From assembly GCF_017104715.1 (NCBI RefSeq), contig NZ_JAAGPI010000037.1:25110-89109 (forward strand): 64,000 nucleotides of DNA, written 5' to 3'. The stretch comes from Burkholderia sp. Ac-20365. Lineage in GTDB: Bacteria; Pseudomonadota; Gammaproteobacteria; Burkholderiales; Burkholderiaceae. This document shows positions 1-8,902 of this stretch, one piece after another. Under the pieces are notes generated by a model. It searched no databases, was not told the origin of the DNA, and saw only the letters and a program-made list of their open reading frames with translations. How positions within the stretch are numbered: the stretch's first letter is position 1; every line of letters begins with the position of its first letter. Position numbers and translations under genes: made by a program.

Positions 1-1
1 G

Positions 2-409
2 TCGATGCCGGCCGGTGGCGTCGAAATCGGCGTCGTCGAAGAAGAGCGCGAGACACTCGAGTCGCTCGGTTTCGATCTCGCGGTGCTGTCGCCGACGAGC
101 ATCGCGATTCGCGCCGTCCCCGCGCTGCTGAAGGATGCCGATTTGCAGGCACTGGCGCGTGCGGTGCTGTCCGATCTGCATTCGTACGGCGGCTCGCGCG
201 TGCTGACCGAACGGCAGCATGAACTGCTGGGCACGCTTGCCTGCCATCATGCCGTGCGCGCGAACCGGCGTCTGACGCTCGACGAGATGAACGCGCTGCT
301 GCGTCAAATGGAAGCGACGGAGCGCGCGGATCAATGCAATCACGGGCGTCCGACGTGGTATCAGTTGACGCTTGCCGATCTCGATCGTCTGTTCATGCGC
401 GGACAGTGA
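2..409 (+). CDS. mutL: DNA mismatch repair protein MutL, C-terminal part (5' end outside window)
   Basis: Only the last 135 or so codons are present; the reading frame is open from base 2 and ends at a TGA at 407-409. The visible part is the C-terminal dimerisation domain: an ACHHAVRANRRL segment followed by DQCNHGRPTWYQL and LDRLF near the end, the arrangement seen at the MutL C-terminus. MutL couples MutS mismatch recognition to strand removal. The ATPase domain lies upstream of the window. miaA follows after 34 bases on the same strand, a common mutL-miaA order in proteobacteria, suggesting cotranscription. Confidence 0.93.
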   Translation, partial: SMPAGGVEIGVVEEERETLESLGFDLAVLSPTSIAIRAVPALLKDADLQALARAVLSDLHSYGGSRVLTERQHELLGTLACHHAVRANRRLTLDEMNALLRQMEATERADQCNHGRPTWYQLTLADLDRLFMRGQ

Positions 410-443
410 GCTCGGCCGTTCCGTCTTTCCACTCACGCCTGTC

Positions 444-1400
444 ATGACGCAGCACGCATCGCCACCGACACCCATCGCCTGCCTGCTCGGCCCGACCGCC
501 TCCGGCAAAACCGCGGCGGCGCTGGCGTTCGCTGCGCGCGCGCCTGTCGAGATCGTGAGTGTGGATTCGGCGCTTGTTTATCGCGAGATGGATATCGGCA
601 CGGCGAAGCCGACGGCGGAAGAACGCGCGATTGCGCCGCATCATCTGATCGATATCGTCGATCCTGCCGACGCCTACTCCGCCGCGGATTTTCGTGCGGA
701 TGCGCTGCGCCTTGTCGGCGAGATCATTGCGCGCGGCAATGTGCCGTTGCTGGTGGGCGGCACGATGCTGTACTACAAGGCGTTGACGCAGGGACTGAAC
801 GACCTGCCTGCCGCCGATCCCGACGTGCGCGCGACGCTCGATGCCGACGCTGCGCGCGAAGGCTGGCCGGCGTTGCATGCGCGGCTTGCTTCTATTGATC
901 CTGTGACGGCGGCGCGCCTTGCCCCGAACGATTCGCAGCGGATTCAACGCGCGCTCGAAGTTTTCATGCTGACGGGGCAGGCTATGTCGGCGCTGCTCGC
1001 CGCGCCTGCTCGCGATGATGACGTTTCCCGGCTTTATCGGTTTGTGCCGATTGCACTCGAGCCTTCTGATCGCAGCGTGTTGCATGCGCGAATCGCGGCA
1101 AGGTTCGATGCGATGCTCGCGCATGGGTTTATCGATGAAGTGAAGCGGCTGCGTGCGCGAGGTGATCTGCATCCTGGATTGCCGTCGATGCGGTGTGTTG
1201 GCTACCGCCAGGCCTGGGAATACCTCGACGGCGAGACCGATTACGACACCATGCGGGATAAGGGCGTCTTCGCGACGCGGCAATTGTGCAAGCGACAGTT
1301 GACATGGCTGCGCGCCATGCCGGAGCGGGTTGTTGTTGATTGCTGTGATGGGGATGCTACTGCACTCGCCGTGCGGGCTGTTCAACGGGTTGTGGGTTGA
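444..1400 (+). CDS. miaA: tRNA dimethylallyltransferase
   Basis: Transfers a dimethylallyl group from DMAPP to N6 of A37 in tRNAs that read UNN codons. The 318-residue protein has the P-loop GPTASGKT at residues 16-23 and the family signature DSALVYREMDIGTAKP shortly after. The open frame begins at 372, but those extra codons overlap mutL; the ATG at 444 is chosen because it places the P-loop at the usual distance from the N-terminus. The last 100 codons become noticeably richer in G and T than the rest, a drift that continues into the adjacent repeat. Confidence 0.95.
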   Translation: MTQHASPPTPIACLLGPTASGKTAAALAFAARAPVEIVSVDSALVYREMDIGTAKPTAEERAIAPHHLIDIVDPADAYSAADFRADALRLVGEIIARGNVPLLVGGTMLYYKALTQGLNDLPAADPDVRATLDADAAREGWPALHARLASIDPVTAARLAPNDSQRIQRALEVFMLTGQAMSALLAAPARDDDVSRLYRFVPIALEPSDRSVLHARIAARFDAMLAHGFIDEVKRLRARGDLHPGLPSMRCVGYRQAWEYLDGETDYDTMRDKGVFATRQLCKRQLTWLRAMPERVVVDCCDGDATALAVRAVQRVVG

Positions 1401-1407
1401 GTTTGTT

Positions 1408-2137
1408 GTTTGCGACGCTTTGTGTGGTTTGCTTGTGTTTTTGCTGGCATCCGCGTTTTGTTACTGGTGCTTCAAGCGTTGCCCCTGTGCGGGGCGGCAC
1501 TTACTTTCTTTGCCGCCGCAAAGAAAGTAAGCAAAGAAAGCGGGCTAACACCGCCCGTGCTTGACCTCCGCCTGAGGGCCCCCAACAGTTCCTCCACTTC
1601 AAACGGCGTTCTGCCATTCAATGCCCGTTGCCAACGCTTCGGCAAAGCGCCTAACCCACTTCAATCACCCGTAGCGCAGCCAGCCGCAACGAATGGTTAC
1701 CGCCGCCCAGGTGGCAAACTGTGTGTAGGTCGTAGTGCTCCACACGTCAGCGCTCTTACGACACCGATCCCGCTTTTCAGTCCGGAGTGGAGCGCGTACG
1801 CCGCGACAGCCTACACACAGTTTGCCGCTATAGAACGTGGGAGATTTGGTCGCGCGTGTGGCGACGCGGGAGTGTGAAGCGGGTGATGCGCTCAATAGGA
1901 GCGTTGGCAACGGGCAGTGAAAGCCAGGTTGCCGTGTGAAGCGGAGGAACCGTTGCGGGCCCTCAGGCAGGAACAAGAACTGGCGGTGTTCAGCGGCTTT
2001 CTTTTGCCTACTTTTCTTTGCCGCGGCAAAGAAAAGTAGGTGCCGCCCCGCACAGGGGCGACGCGTGAAGAACCGATAACAAACCGCGGATGCCAGCGAA
2101 AAAGCAGGCACACCGCACCAGCGCGTCGCAAGACAAA
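1408..2137. repeat. Long imperfect palindromic intergenic repeat, copy 1
   Basis: A non-coding element of about 730 bp fills the gap between the convergent genes miaA and purM. Its outer arms are inverted copies of each other (GCGACGC, then GCTGGCATCCGCG, then GCCCCTGTGCGGGGC on the left and their complements on the right). Nested inside are a 14-bp stem with 4-base loop at 1500-1531, a perfect 34-bp palindrome at 2007-2040, and a 17-bp inverted pair at 1713-1729 and 1810-1826 (GGCAAACTGTGTGTAGG). The same element recurs near 33.9 kb (inverted) and 57.4 kb. Several ORFs can be read through it, but they differ between copies and look spurious. I see no transposase. Confidence 0.9.
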
Positions 2138-2206
2138 AAACAAAAGCCGCCCAACCCAAAAGTCAGACGGCTTCCAGAAACCCCAATCGCCCGAAGGGCA
2201 AAAAAA

Positions 2207-3274
2207 TCAAACCACTACGGTTTGCGCTTCACCCTCAGCGCTCTCACGAACAACCCCAATCTTCCAGACCTGCTCGCCAGCGGCAGAAAGAAGACCCGTA
2301 GCAGCATCGGCATCAGCAGCCGACACGATCACGGCCATCCCAATCCCGCAATTGAACACGCGATGCATCTCGGCATCGGCGACACCGCCATGCTTCTGCA
2401 GCCATGCAAACAGCGGCGGCAGCGGCCACGCACGATGATCCAGCTCCGCCGTCAGGCCATCACGCAAAACCCGCGGAATATTCTCGACCAGCCCGCCGCC
2501 CGTGATGTGCGCCATGCCCTTCACTTCGAGCTGCTGCATCAGCGCCAGCAACGGCTTCACGTAGATATGCGTCGGCGCCATCAGCGCTTCGGCCAGCGTC
2601 CGGCCGTCGAAATCGGCGTTCAGATCAGGCTGCGCGCGCTCGATGATCTTGCGCACCAGCGAATACCCGTTCGAGTGAATCCCGCTCGACGCCAGACCCA
2701 GCACGACGTCGCCCGGCACGATCTTGCTGCCGTCGATAATCTTGCTCTTCTCCACCGCGCCGACCGCAAAGCCCGCCAGATCGTACTCGCCGTCCGGGTA
2801 CATGCCCGGCATTTCAGCCGTTTCGCCGCCGATCAGCGCGCAACCGGCCAGCTCGCAACCCTGCGCAATGCCCTTGACCACCGTCGCCGCCGTGCCGACG
2901 TCCAGCTTGCCGCACGCGAAGTAATCGAGGAAAAACAGCGGCTCGGCGCCCTGCACCAGAATGTCGTTGACGCTCATCGCCACCAGATCCTGGCCAACCG
3001 TGTCGTGACGGTTCAGCTGGAATGCCAGCCGCAGCTTCGTGCCGACGCCGTCCGTGCCCGACACGAGCACCGGCTCCTTGTAACGCTTCGGCACCTCGAA
3101 CAGCGCACCGAAACCGCCAATGCCGCCCAGCACGCCTTCACGCAGCGTCTTCTTGGCAAAGGGCTTGATCGCATCGACAAGGGCGTCGCCCGCGTCGATG
3201 TCCACGCCCGCGTCGCGATACGACAAACCTTGGGTCGAATCAGGGGAATTCGGGGCGGATTTCGGTTGATTCAT
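2207..3274 (-). CDS. purM: Phosphoribosylformylglycinamidine cyclo-ligase (AIR synthetase)
   Basis: Catalyses the ATP-dependent ring closure of FGAM to aminoimidazole ribonucleotide, step 5 of purine synthesis. The 355-residue product shows the family motifs GGIGGFGALFE and SGTDGVGTKL in the N-terminal half, and a GGGLVENIPR segment in the C-terminal half. An upstream extension of 69 codons is open but would run across the divergent promoter region; the ATG at 3274 is preferred, giving the usual length. It is divergent from the permease gene at 3372. The 3' end abuts the palindromic repeat and shows the same GT-rich codon drift as miaA. Confidence 0.96.
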   Translation of the reverse strand: MNQPKSAPNSPDSTQGLSYRDAGVDIDAGDALVDAIKPFAKKTLREGVLGGIGGFGALFEVPKRYKEPVLVSGTDGVGTKLRLAFQLNRHDTVGQDLVAMSVNDILVQGAEPLFFLDYFACGKLDVGTAATVVKGIAQGCELAGCALIGGETAEMPGMYPDGEYDLAGFAVGAVEKSKIIDGSKIVPGDVVLGLASSGIHSNGYSLVRKIIERAQPDLNADFDGRTLAEALMAPTHIYVKPLLALMQQLEVKGMAHITGGGLVENIPRVLRDGLTAELDHRAWPLPPLFAWLQKHGGVADAEMHRVFNCGIGMAVIVSAADADAATGLLSAAGEQVWKIGVVRESAEGEAQTVVV

Positions 3275-3294
3275 GGGGGGAGTGCTCGAAGGTC

Positions 3295-3313
3295 GGTAAA
3301 ATGCGATTTTACC
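3295..3313. promoter_or_regulatory. Perfect palindrome in the purM/permease divergent promoter region
   Basis: GGTAAAAT, three bases, ATTTTACC. Each arm contains TAAAAT, a plausible -10 hexamer, so the two divergent genes may use -10 elements placed back to back. I see no convincing -35 on either side. It could also be a repressor operator; it does not match the E. coli PurR operator. Confidence 0.4.
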
Positions 3314-3371
3314 CGATGCCGGCCGCACGGCTGGAATTTGAGACGCCGACACGACACCTGGGAAACCCACT

Positions 3372-4448
3372 TTGCAGCAAAACAGTCCGATCCTCACGCC
3401 GTACCAGCGCCGCGCCTTTATCTGGCTTGCCATTGCGCTTGCCGTGGGCATTCTGCTCTGGCTGTTGAGCCCCGTGCTCACGCCGTTCCTGCTCGGCGCG
3501 ATCCTCGCCTATATCCTGCAGCCAGGCGTCGCGTGGATGACGCGCCGCCGCGTGCCGCGCGGCCTCGCCGCGACACTGATGATCCTGTTCTTCGTCGCGA
3601 TCGTCACGCTGCTGGTGCTGCTCGTGCTGGGCGTCATCCAGAAGGAAGTGCCGCAGCTCAAGCAGCAGGTGCCAGTGTTCTTCTCGCACCTGCATGGCTG
3701 GCTTACGCCGAAGCTCGCCCTGCTGGGCGTGAGCGACTCGCTCGATTTCGCCAGCATCCGCGACATGGTGATGGGCCAGCTCGAAGGCAGCGCGCAGACG
3801 GTCGCACTGTACGCGTGGACCTCGATCCGCACCAGCTCGAACGTCATGATCACGGTGGTCGGCAACGTGGTGATGGTGCCGCTCGTGCTGTTCTACCTGC
3901 TGTACGACTGGAACGCGATGCTCGCGCGCGTGCGTGGCTTCATCCCGCGCCGCTTCTTCGCGAAGACGATTCACCTCGCGCGCGATATGGATCACATGCT
4001 GTCGCAATACCTGCGCGGCCAGTTGCTCGTGATGGGCGTGCTCGCCGTGTTCTATGCGATCACGCTGTATATCGCCGGGTTCGAGATCGCGCTGCCCGTG
4101 GGCATTTTCACGGGGCTCGCGGTCTTCATCCCGTATCTCGGCTTCGCGACGGGCCTCGGCCTCGCACTGCTCGCCGCGTTGCTGCAGTTCGGCAACTGGT
4201 ACGGCTTCGGCGCCGTCGCGGTGATCTACGGCATCGGGCAGATACTCGAGAGCTTCTTCCTCACGCCGCGGCTCGTCGGCGAGCGTATCGGCCTGCATCC
4301 GCTCGCGGTAATCTTCGCGCTGCTCGCGTTCGGCCAGCTGTTCGGCTTTTTTGGTGTGCTGCTCGCGCTGCCCGTGAGCGCGATACTCTCGGTCGCGTTC
4401 CGTGAATTGCGGCAAAGTTATCTGTCGAGCTCGCTCTACAAGAATTGA
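3372..4448 (+). CDS. AI-2E (PerM) family membrane transporter
   Basis: An integral membrane protein of 358 residues. Hydrophobic segments lie near residues 15-50, 65-90, 160-180 and in a dense block from about 215 to 340; a soluble stretch at about 95-150 separates the first group. The motif LGFATGLGLALLAALLQFG and a late segment LLALPVSAILSVAFRELR are typical of the PerM/AI-2E exporter family. Substrates are unknown for most members. The start is a TTG with no in-frame ATG nearby upstream. hda follows after 42 bases; permease-hda linkage is frequent in proteobacteria. Confidence 0.87.
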   Translation: MQQNSPILTPYQRRAFIWLAIALAVGILLWLLSPVLTPFLLGAILAYILQPGVAWMTRRRVPRGLAATLMILFFVAIVTLLVLLVLGVIQKEVPQLKQQVPVFFSHLHGWLTPKLALLGVSDSLDFASIRDMVMGQLEGSAQTVALYAWTSIRTSSNVMITVVGNVVMVPLVLFYLLYDWNAMLARVRGFIPRRFFAKTIHLARDMDHMLSQYLRGQLLVMGVLAVFYAITLYIAGFEIALPVGIFTGLAVFIPYLGFATGLGLALLAALLQFGNWYGFGAVAVIYGIGQILESFFLTPRLVGERIGLHPLAVIFALLAFGQLFGFFGVLLALPVSAILSVAFRELRQSYLSSSLYKN

Positions 4449-4490
4449 CGCTTACTGGTCCGCTTACTGGTTACTAACGGCTTATCTATC

Positions 4491-5264
4491 GTGTCGCGCC
4501 AACTGACGCTCGATCTCGGCACTCCGCCGCCATCGACATTCGACAATTTCTTCGCCGGCACCAACTCGGAGCTGGTCACGCGCCTGCGCGAGCTGGACGC
4601 GGCGCTCGCGGCCGGCCCCGTCGCGGACCGCTCGTTCTACGTCTGGGGCGAGACGGGCAGCGGCCGCACGCATCTGCTGGAAGCGCTCGTGCACGAAGCG
4701 CCGCCGGGCCACGCGCGTTACGCCGGCCCGCAAAGCAGCCTCGCCGCGTTTGCGTTCGACCCCAGCGTCGCGCTGTACGCGATCGACGATTGCGACCGGC
4801 TTTCGGGCGCGCAGCAGATCGCGGTCTTCAACCTGTTCAACGAAGTGCGTGCTCACCCAACCAGCGCGCTCGTCGCCACGGGCAACGCCGCGCCGATGGG
4901 CCTGAACGTGCGCGAGGACCTGCGCACGCGCCTCGGCTGGGGTCTCGTGTTCCATGTCGCGCCGCTTGCCGACGAAGGCAAGGCGGCCGTGCTCAAGCGC
5001 GCGGCGCGCGAGCGCGGCATCAATCTCGCCGACGACGTGCCCGCCTATCTGCTCACCCATTTCCGCCGCGACATGCCCAGCCTGATGGCGCTGCTCGACG
5101 CGCTCGACCGCTTCTCGCTCGAGCAGAAACGCGCTGTCACGCTGCCATTGCTGCGCACGATGCTCGCCTCGCCCGATAATGCGGGCAACACCGCCGAAGG
5201 CCCGCGCCGCGCGGCTGCCCAGGTCTCGTCATCCGCTTCAAGTAAAATAGTCCCCCATGGCTAA
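4491..5264 (+). CDS. hda: DnaA regulatory inactivator Hda
   Basis: A DnaA-related AAA+ protein that, with the DNA-loaded sliding clamp, promotes hydrolysis of DnaA-bound ATP and so limits re-initiation. The N-terminus has QLTLDL at residues 4-9, matching the clamp-binding hexapeptide of Hda, followed by a P-loop-like GETGSGRT at 53-60 with Arg in place of the usual Lys. The product is 257 residues, slightly longer than the E. coli protein because of a low-complexity tail. The start is GTG at 4491. The stop overlaps the next gene's ATG by 8 bases, implying translational coupling. Confidence 0.9.
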   Translation: MSRQLTLDLGTPPPSTFDNFFAGTNSELVTRLRELDAALAAGPVADRSFYVWGETGSGRTHLLEALVHEAPPGHARYAGPQSSLAAFAFDPSVALYAIDDCDRLSGAQQIAVFNLFNEVRAHPTSALVATGNAAPMGLNVREDLRTRLGWGLVFHVAPLADEGKAAVLKRAARERGINLADDVPAYLLTHFRRDMPSLMALLDALDRFSLEQKRAVTLPLLRTMLASPDNAGNTAEGPRRAAAQVSSSASSKIVPHG

Positions 5265-5943
5265 CCTCGCTCTCTTCGACCTCGATCACACGCTCATCCC
5301 CACCGACAGCGACCACGAATGGGGCCGCTTCATGGTGAAACTCGGCATCGTCGAAGCCGAAAGTTTCGCGCGTGAAAACGATCGCTTCTTTGCCGACTAC
5401 AAGGCCGGCAAGCTCGACATTCATGCCTATCTGGTCGCGATGCTGACGCCGCTGGCGAAATACCCGCGCTCGCAGCTCAAGGCGTGGCACGACCAGTACA
5501 TGCACGAAGTGATCAAGCCCGCAATCGTTCCCGCTGCAATGGAACTGGTGAACAAACACCGCGACGCTGGCGACCTGTGCTGCATGGTCACCGCGACGAA
5601 TGAGTTCATCACCGCGCCCATCGCCGAAGTATTCGGCGTCGAGAAGCTGATCGCGTGCGAAGTCGAGACCGTTGACGGCCATCCGGCATCGGACTACACC
5701 GGCTTCCCGAAAGGCACGCCGAGCTACCGTGAAGGCAAGATCGTGCGCACGGAAGAATGGCTCGCGTCGCTGGGCAAAACCTGGTCGGACTTCGAGCGCA
5801 GCTACTTCTACAGCGATTCGCACAACGACATCCCGCTGCTCGAAAAGGTCACCGACCCGATCGCGACCAACCCGGACGACACGCTGCGCGCCCATGCGCA
5901 GAAAAACGGCTGGCGCATCCTAGAACTCTTCCAACCCTCGTGA
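5257..5943 (+). CDS. HAD-IB family (SerB-like) phosphatase
   Basis: A haloacid-dehalogenase-superfamily hydrolase of 228 residues. Motif I FDLDHTL is at residues 7-13 (nucleophile D8, acid/base D10), motif II MVTATN lies near 110, a Lys-containing stretch near 160, and motif IV YSDSHNDIPLL near 190. The family resembles phosphoserine phosphatase, but members in this position act on varied phosphomonoesters, so I leave the substrate open. The start ATG lies inside the end of hda and the stop overlaps the GTG start of pcnB by four bases, so hda, this gene and pcnB look like one translationally coupled unit. Confidence 0.9.
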   Translation: MANLALFDLDHTLIPTDSDHEWGRFMVKLGIVEAESFARENDRFFADYKAGKLDIHAYLVAMLTPLAKYPRSQLKAWHDQYMHEVIKPAIVPAAMELVNKHRDAGDLCCMVTATNEFITAPIAEVFGVEKLIACEVETVDGHPASDYTGFPKGTPSYREGKIVRTEEWLASLGKTWSDFERSYFYSDSHNDIPLLEKVTDPIATNPDDTLRAHAQKNGWRILELFQPS

Positions 5944-7556
5944 TCAAGAAACTCATTCGCAAGCTGTTCGGACAGGACGCAGAGCCCACTGACGAGGCCG
6001 CGCCGTCCGCAGAAACAGACGACTCCGCACACGACGAACGCGCGCCGCAAACGGCCCGCCCGAGCCGCGCTGCCTCGAAAACCACGGCATCCAAGGGCGG
6101 TGCGCGACGCAAGCCGGCTGCTGCCGCCGTGCCCGAGCCCGACGCGCCCGTTATCGTGTCGTCGGACATTCACGGCATCGATCCTTCGCTGATTTCTCGC
6201 AATGCGATCCGCGTGACGGAAGGCCTGCAACAGGCGGGCTTCCGTGCGTTTATCGTCGGCGGCGCGGTGCGCGATCTGCTGCTCGGCATTGCGCCGAAAG
6301 ACTTCGACGTCGCCACCGATGCCACGCCCGAACAGGTGCAGAAACTGTTCCGCCGCGCGCGCATCATCGGACGGCGTTTTCAGATCGTGCACGTGCAGTT
6401 CGGCCAGGAAATCATCGAGACATCGACGTTCCGCGCGCTGGTCGACGCGCCACCCGCCGAAGCAGGTGCCCCGCCGCCGCGCCGTCTCAAGCGTGACGAG
6501 CTGGACCGCCGCACGCATGCCGTCGATGCCAGCGGCCGCGTGCTGCGCGACAACGTCTGGGGCGAGCAGCACGAAGACGCGACACGCCGCGACTTCACCG
6601 TCAACGCGATGTACTACGACCCCGCGACGCAGACGGTGCTCGACTATCACAACGGCATGGCCGACATGCGCGCGCGTCTGCTGCGCATGATCGGCGACCC
6701 GGCCACGCGTTATCGCGAAGACCCGGTGCGCATGCTGCGCGTGGTGCGCTTCGCCGCGAAGCTCGACTTCGAGATCGAGGACGCGACGCGCGAGCCGATC
6801 AAGGAACTGGCCGATCTCATCAACAACGTGCCCGCCGCGCGTCTGTTCGACGAGATGCTCAAGCTGCTGCTGTCGGGCCATGCGCTCGCTTGCCTGCAGC
6901 GTCTGCGCAAGGAAGGCCTGCATCACGGCCTGTTGCCGCTGCTCGACGTCGTGCTCGAACAGCCGCACGGCGAGAAGTTCATCACGCTCGCGCTGAACAA
7001 CACCGACGCACGCGTGCGCGCCGGCAAGCCGGTGTCGCCGGGCTTCCTGTTCGCCACGCTGCTGTGGCACGACATGCAGCAGCGCTGGCAGCAATACGAG
7101 GCCAACGGCGAGTACCCTGTACCCGCACTGCATCGCGCGATGGACGACGTGCTCGACATGCAGACCGAGAAGCTCGCCATCCATAAGCGCTTCTCGTCGG
7201 ATATGCGCGAGATCTGGGGCCTGCAGCATCGCCTCGAAAAGCGCTCGGGCCGCAGTGCGCTGAAGCTGCTGGAACACCAAAGATTTAGAGCGGGGTATGA
7301 TTTCCTCCTGTTGCGCTGCGAATCGGGCGAACTGGATGAATCGGTCGGCTCGTGGTGGACGGAGTTCATCGAAGGAGACATCGCCGCGCGCGAAGCACTG
7401 CTTTCGCAAGGCGGGAAGGACCGGGCGCCCAGAAAACGACGGCGGCGTAGCAACAGCCGAAACCGCAGCAAACAGGGCGACGGAATGGAGGGCGGCACGG
7501 CTTCAGGAGACCGCGCAGCAGACGATGCGAGCCATGACGGCCCGCACGAAGACTGA
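5940..7556 (+). CDS. pcnB: Poly(A) polymerase I
   Basis: Adds 3' poly(A) tails to RNAs, marking them for decay. The class II nucleotidyltransferase core begins with FIVGGAVRDLLLG and continues with KDFDVATDATPEQV, carrying the catalytic acidic pair, then RRDFTVNAMYYD and the REDPVRMLRVVRFAAKL motif shared with tRNA nucleotidyltransferases. The C-terminus is strongly basic (KRRRR). The product is 538 residues from a GTG at 5940 that overlaps the previous stop; an open frame extends further upstream but only as a shadow of the HAD gene. The N-terminal 70 residues are low complexity. Confidence 0.93.
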   Translation: MIKKLIRKLFGQDAEPTDEAAPSAETDDSAHDERAPQTARPSRAASKTTASKGGARRKPAAAAVPEPDAPVIVSSDIHGIDPSLISRNAIRVTEGLQQAGFRAFIVGGAVRDLLLGIAPKDFDVATDATPEQVQKLFRRARIIGRRFQIVHVQFGQEIIETSTFRALVDAPPAEAGAPPPRRLKRDELDRRTHAVDASGRVLRDNVWGEQHEDATRRDFTVNAMYYDPATQTVLDYHNGMADMRARLLRMIGDPATRYREDPVRMLRVVRFAAKLDFEIEDATREPIKELADLINNVPAARLFDEMLKLLLSGHALACLQRLRKEGLHHGLLPLLDVVLEQPHGEKFITLALNNTDARVRAGKPVSPGFLFATLLWHDMQQRWQQYEANGEYPVPALHRAMDDVLDMQTEKLAIHKRFSSDMREIWGLQHRLEKRSGRSALKLLEHQRFRAGYDFLLLRCESGELDESVGSWWTEFIEGDIAAREALLSQGGKDRAPRKRRRRSNSRNRSKQGDGMEGGTASGDRAADDASHDGPHED

Positions 7557-7604
7557 CGCAATCCCGGCGCGCGCCGTCGAACGCAAGTTGCAGGAAGTTA
7601 TGCC

Positions 7605-8168
7605 ATGACGGTTGCCTATCTCGGCCTCGGCGCGAATCTCGGGGACGCGCGCCAGACCCTGAAAGACGCGGTGGTGTGTCTCGCACAACAGCACACCATC
7701 ACCGTGCTCGCCAAATCGAGCCTGTATCGAACAGCCCCGATCGACGCTGGCGGCGACGATTATCTGAATCTCGTCGTCAAGCTCGACACCGCGATGCCCG
7801 TGCGCCATCTGCTCGCGCTGTGTCACAAGATCGAGCATCACTTTGGCCGTGAGCGCCCGTTTCGCAACGCGCCGCGCACGCTCGATCTCGACATCCTGCT
7901 CTACGGCGAACAGGCCATCGACGAACCCGATCTGATCGTGCCGCATCCGCGCATGACGGAGCGCGCGTTCGTGCTGGTGCCGCTCGTCGAAATCGAACCC
8001 ACGCTGATCATTCCGCAACGCGGCCGCGCCGATGCGTTTCTGGCTGCCGTCGCCGATCAGCGCATCGAAAAGATGAAATCGCCCTGCCAGTGTCTCGCGC
8101 CCGGCGCGACGGATTCCAGCGGTCAAGCAGACGCAGCGGGCGCAGCGCCTAAAGGCGGCTGCCCATGA
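7605..8168 (+). CDS. folK: 6-hydroxymethyl-7,8-dihydropterin pyrophosphokinase (HPPK)
   Basis: Transfers pyrophosphate from ATP to hydroxymethyl-dihydropterin, supplying the substrate of dihydropteroate synthase in folate synthesis. The start YLGLGANLGD, the central RTLDLDILLYG and the PHPRMTERAFVLVPL block are the family signatures. At 187 residues it has a low-complexity tail of about 25 residues beyond the catalytic domain. Its stop overlaps the start of the deoxynucleoside kinase by four bases. Together with the pabBC fusion 2 kb away this gives the window two folate loci. An alternative annotation as a folB-folK fusion is excluded by length. Confidence 0.95.
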   Translation: MTVAYLGLGANLGDARQTLKDAVVCLAQQHTITVLAKSSLYRTAPIDAGGDDYLNLVVKLDTAMPVRHLLALCHKIEHHFGRERPFRNAPRTLDLDILLYGEQAIDEPDLIVPHPRMTERAFVLVPLVEIEPTLIIPQRGRADAFLAAVADQRIEKMKSPCQCLAPGATDSSGQADAAGAAPKGGCP

Positions 8169-8860
8169 GTTCCCTGCCGATGACCGCCCCGCCGCTCACC
8201 GTGACGGCGCCCGATCTGCGTCCGCCGCACGGCTATCTGACCATCGAAGGGCCGATCGGTGTCGGCAAGACGTCGCTGGCGCGGCGCCTGGCGCAGCGCT
8301 GGTCGATGCACGAACTGTTCGAGCGCCCGCAGGACAATCCGTTTCTCGAGCGCTTCTATCGCGATACGGCGCGCTATGCGCTGCCCGCGCAACTGAGCTT
8401 CGCGCTGCAGCGCGCGCAGCAGGTGCAGGACATCAACGCGCTGCGCACCGCCGGCACGCCGCTCATCACCGATTTCATGACGCAGAAGAACGACATCTTC
8501 GCGCGTCTGACCTTGCAGGACGACGAGTACCCGCTGTATCGCGCGATTGCGGCGAAGCTCGATGTGTCCGGTCCGTCGCCGGATCTGATCATCTATCTGC
8601 AGGCAAGCCCCGAAGTGCTGTTCTCGCGTATTCAGAAGCGCGCGCTGCCGATGGAGCTGCAGATTTCGGATGCGTACCTGCGCTCGCTGTGCGATGCGTA
8701 CAACGACTTCTTCTATCACTACGACGGCGCGCCCGTTCTCACGGTCAACGCCGAACACCTGAATCCGCTCGATTCCGACGCGGACCTTGCTTTGCTCGTC
8801 GAGCGCATCGAATCGATGCGCGGGCGCAAGGAATTCTTTGTCAAAGGCGGCACGCTATAG
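8165..8860 (+). CDS. Deoxynucleoside kinase (dGK/dAK/dNK family)
   Basis: A P-loop kinase of 231 residues with IEGPIGVGKTSLARRL near residues 27-43, an ERPQDNPFLERFY segment and a lid-like RIQKRALPMELQ region. This matches the deoxyguanosine/deoxyadenosine kinase family that phosphorylates salvaged deoxynucleosides. The exact base preference cannot be read from sequence. The gene sits between folK and panB, a placement recurrent in proteobacteria. The ATG overlaps the folK stop; a second in-frame ATG at residue 6 is also possible. Confidence 0.85.
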   Translation: MSSLPMTAPPLTVTAPDLRPPHGYLTIEGPIGVGKTSLARRLAQRWSMHELFERPQDNPFLERFYRDTARYALPAQLSFALQRAQQVQDINALRTAGTPLITDFMTQKNDIFARLTLQDDEYPLYRAIAAKLDVSGPSPDLIIYLQASPEVLFSRIQKRALPMELQISDAYLRSLCDAYNDFFYHYDGAPVLTVNAEHLNPLDSDADLALLVERIESMRGRKEFFVKGGTL

Positions 8861-8902
8861 CGTCTGGCTGTAGCGTGACGCCGCATTTCCAACGGATCAC
8901 CC

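Noticed and set aside
1410..2438. Open frames through repeat copy 1, including products beginning MPPRTGAT
   Set aside because: They arise from the inverted-repeat arms, occur on both strands, and change length and frame between copies; they look like translation of a palindrome.
2090..4405. 771-codon plus-strand frame over purM and the permease
   Set aside because: Overlaps two genes with clear motifs in other frames and has Arg/Ala/His shadow composition.
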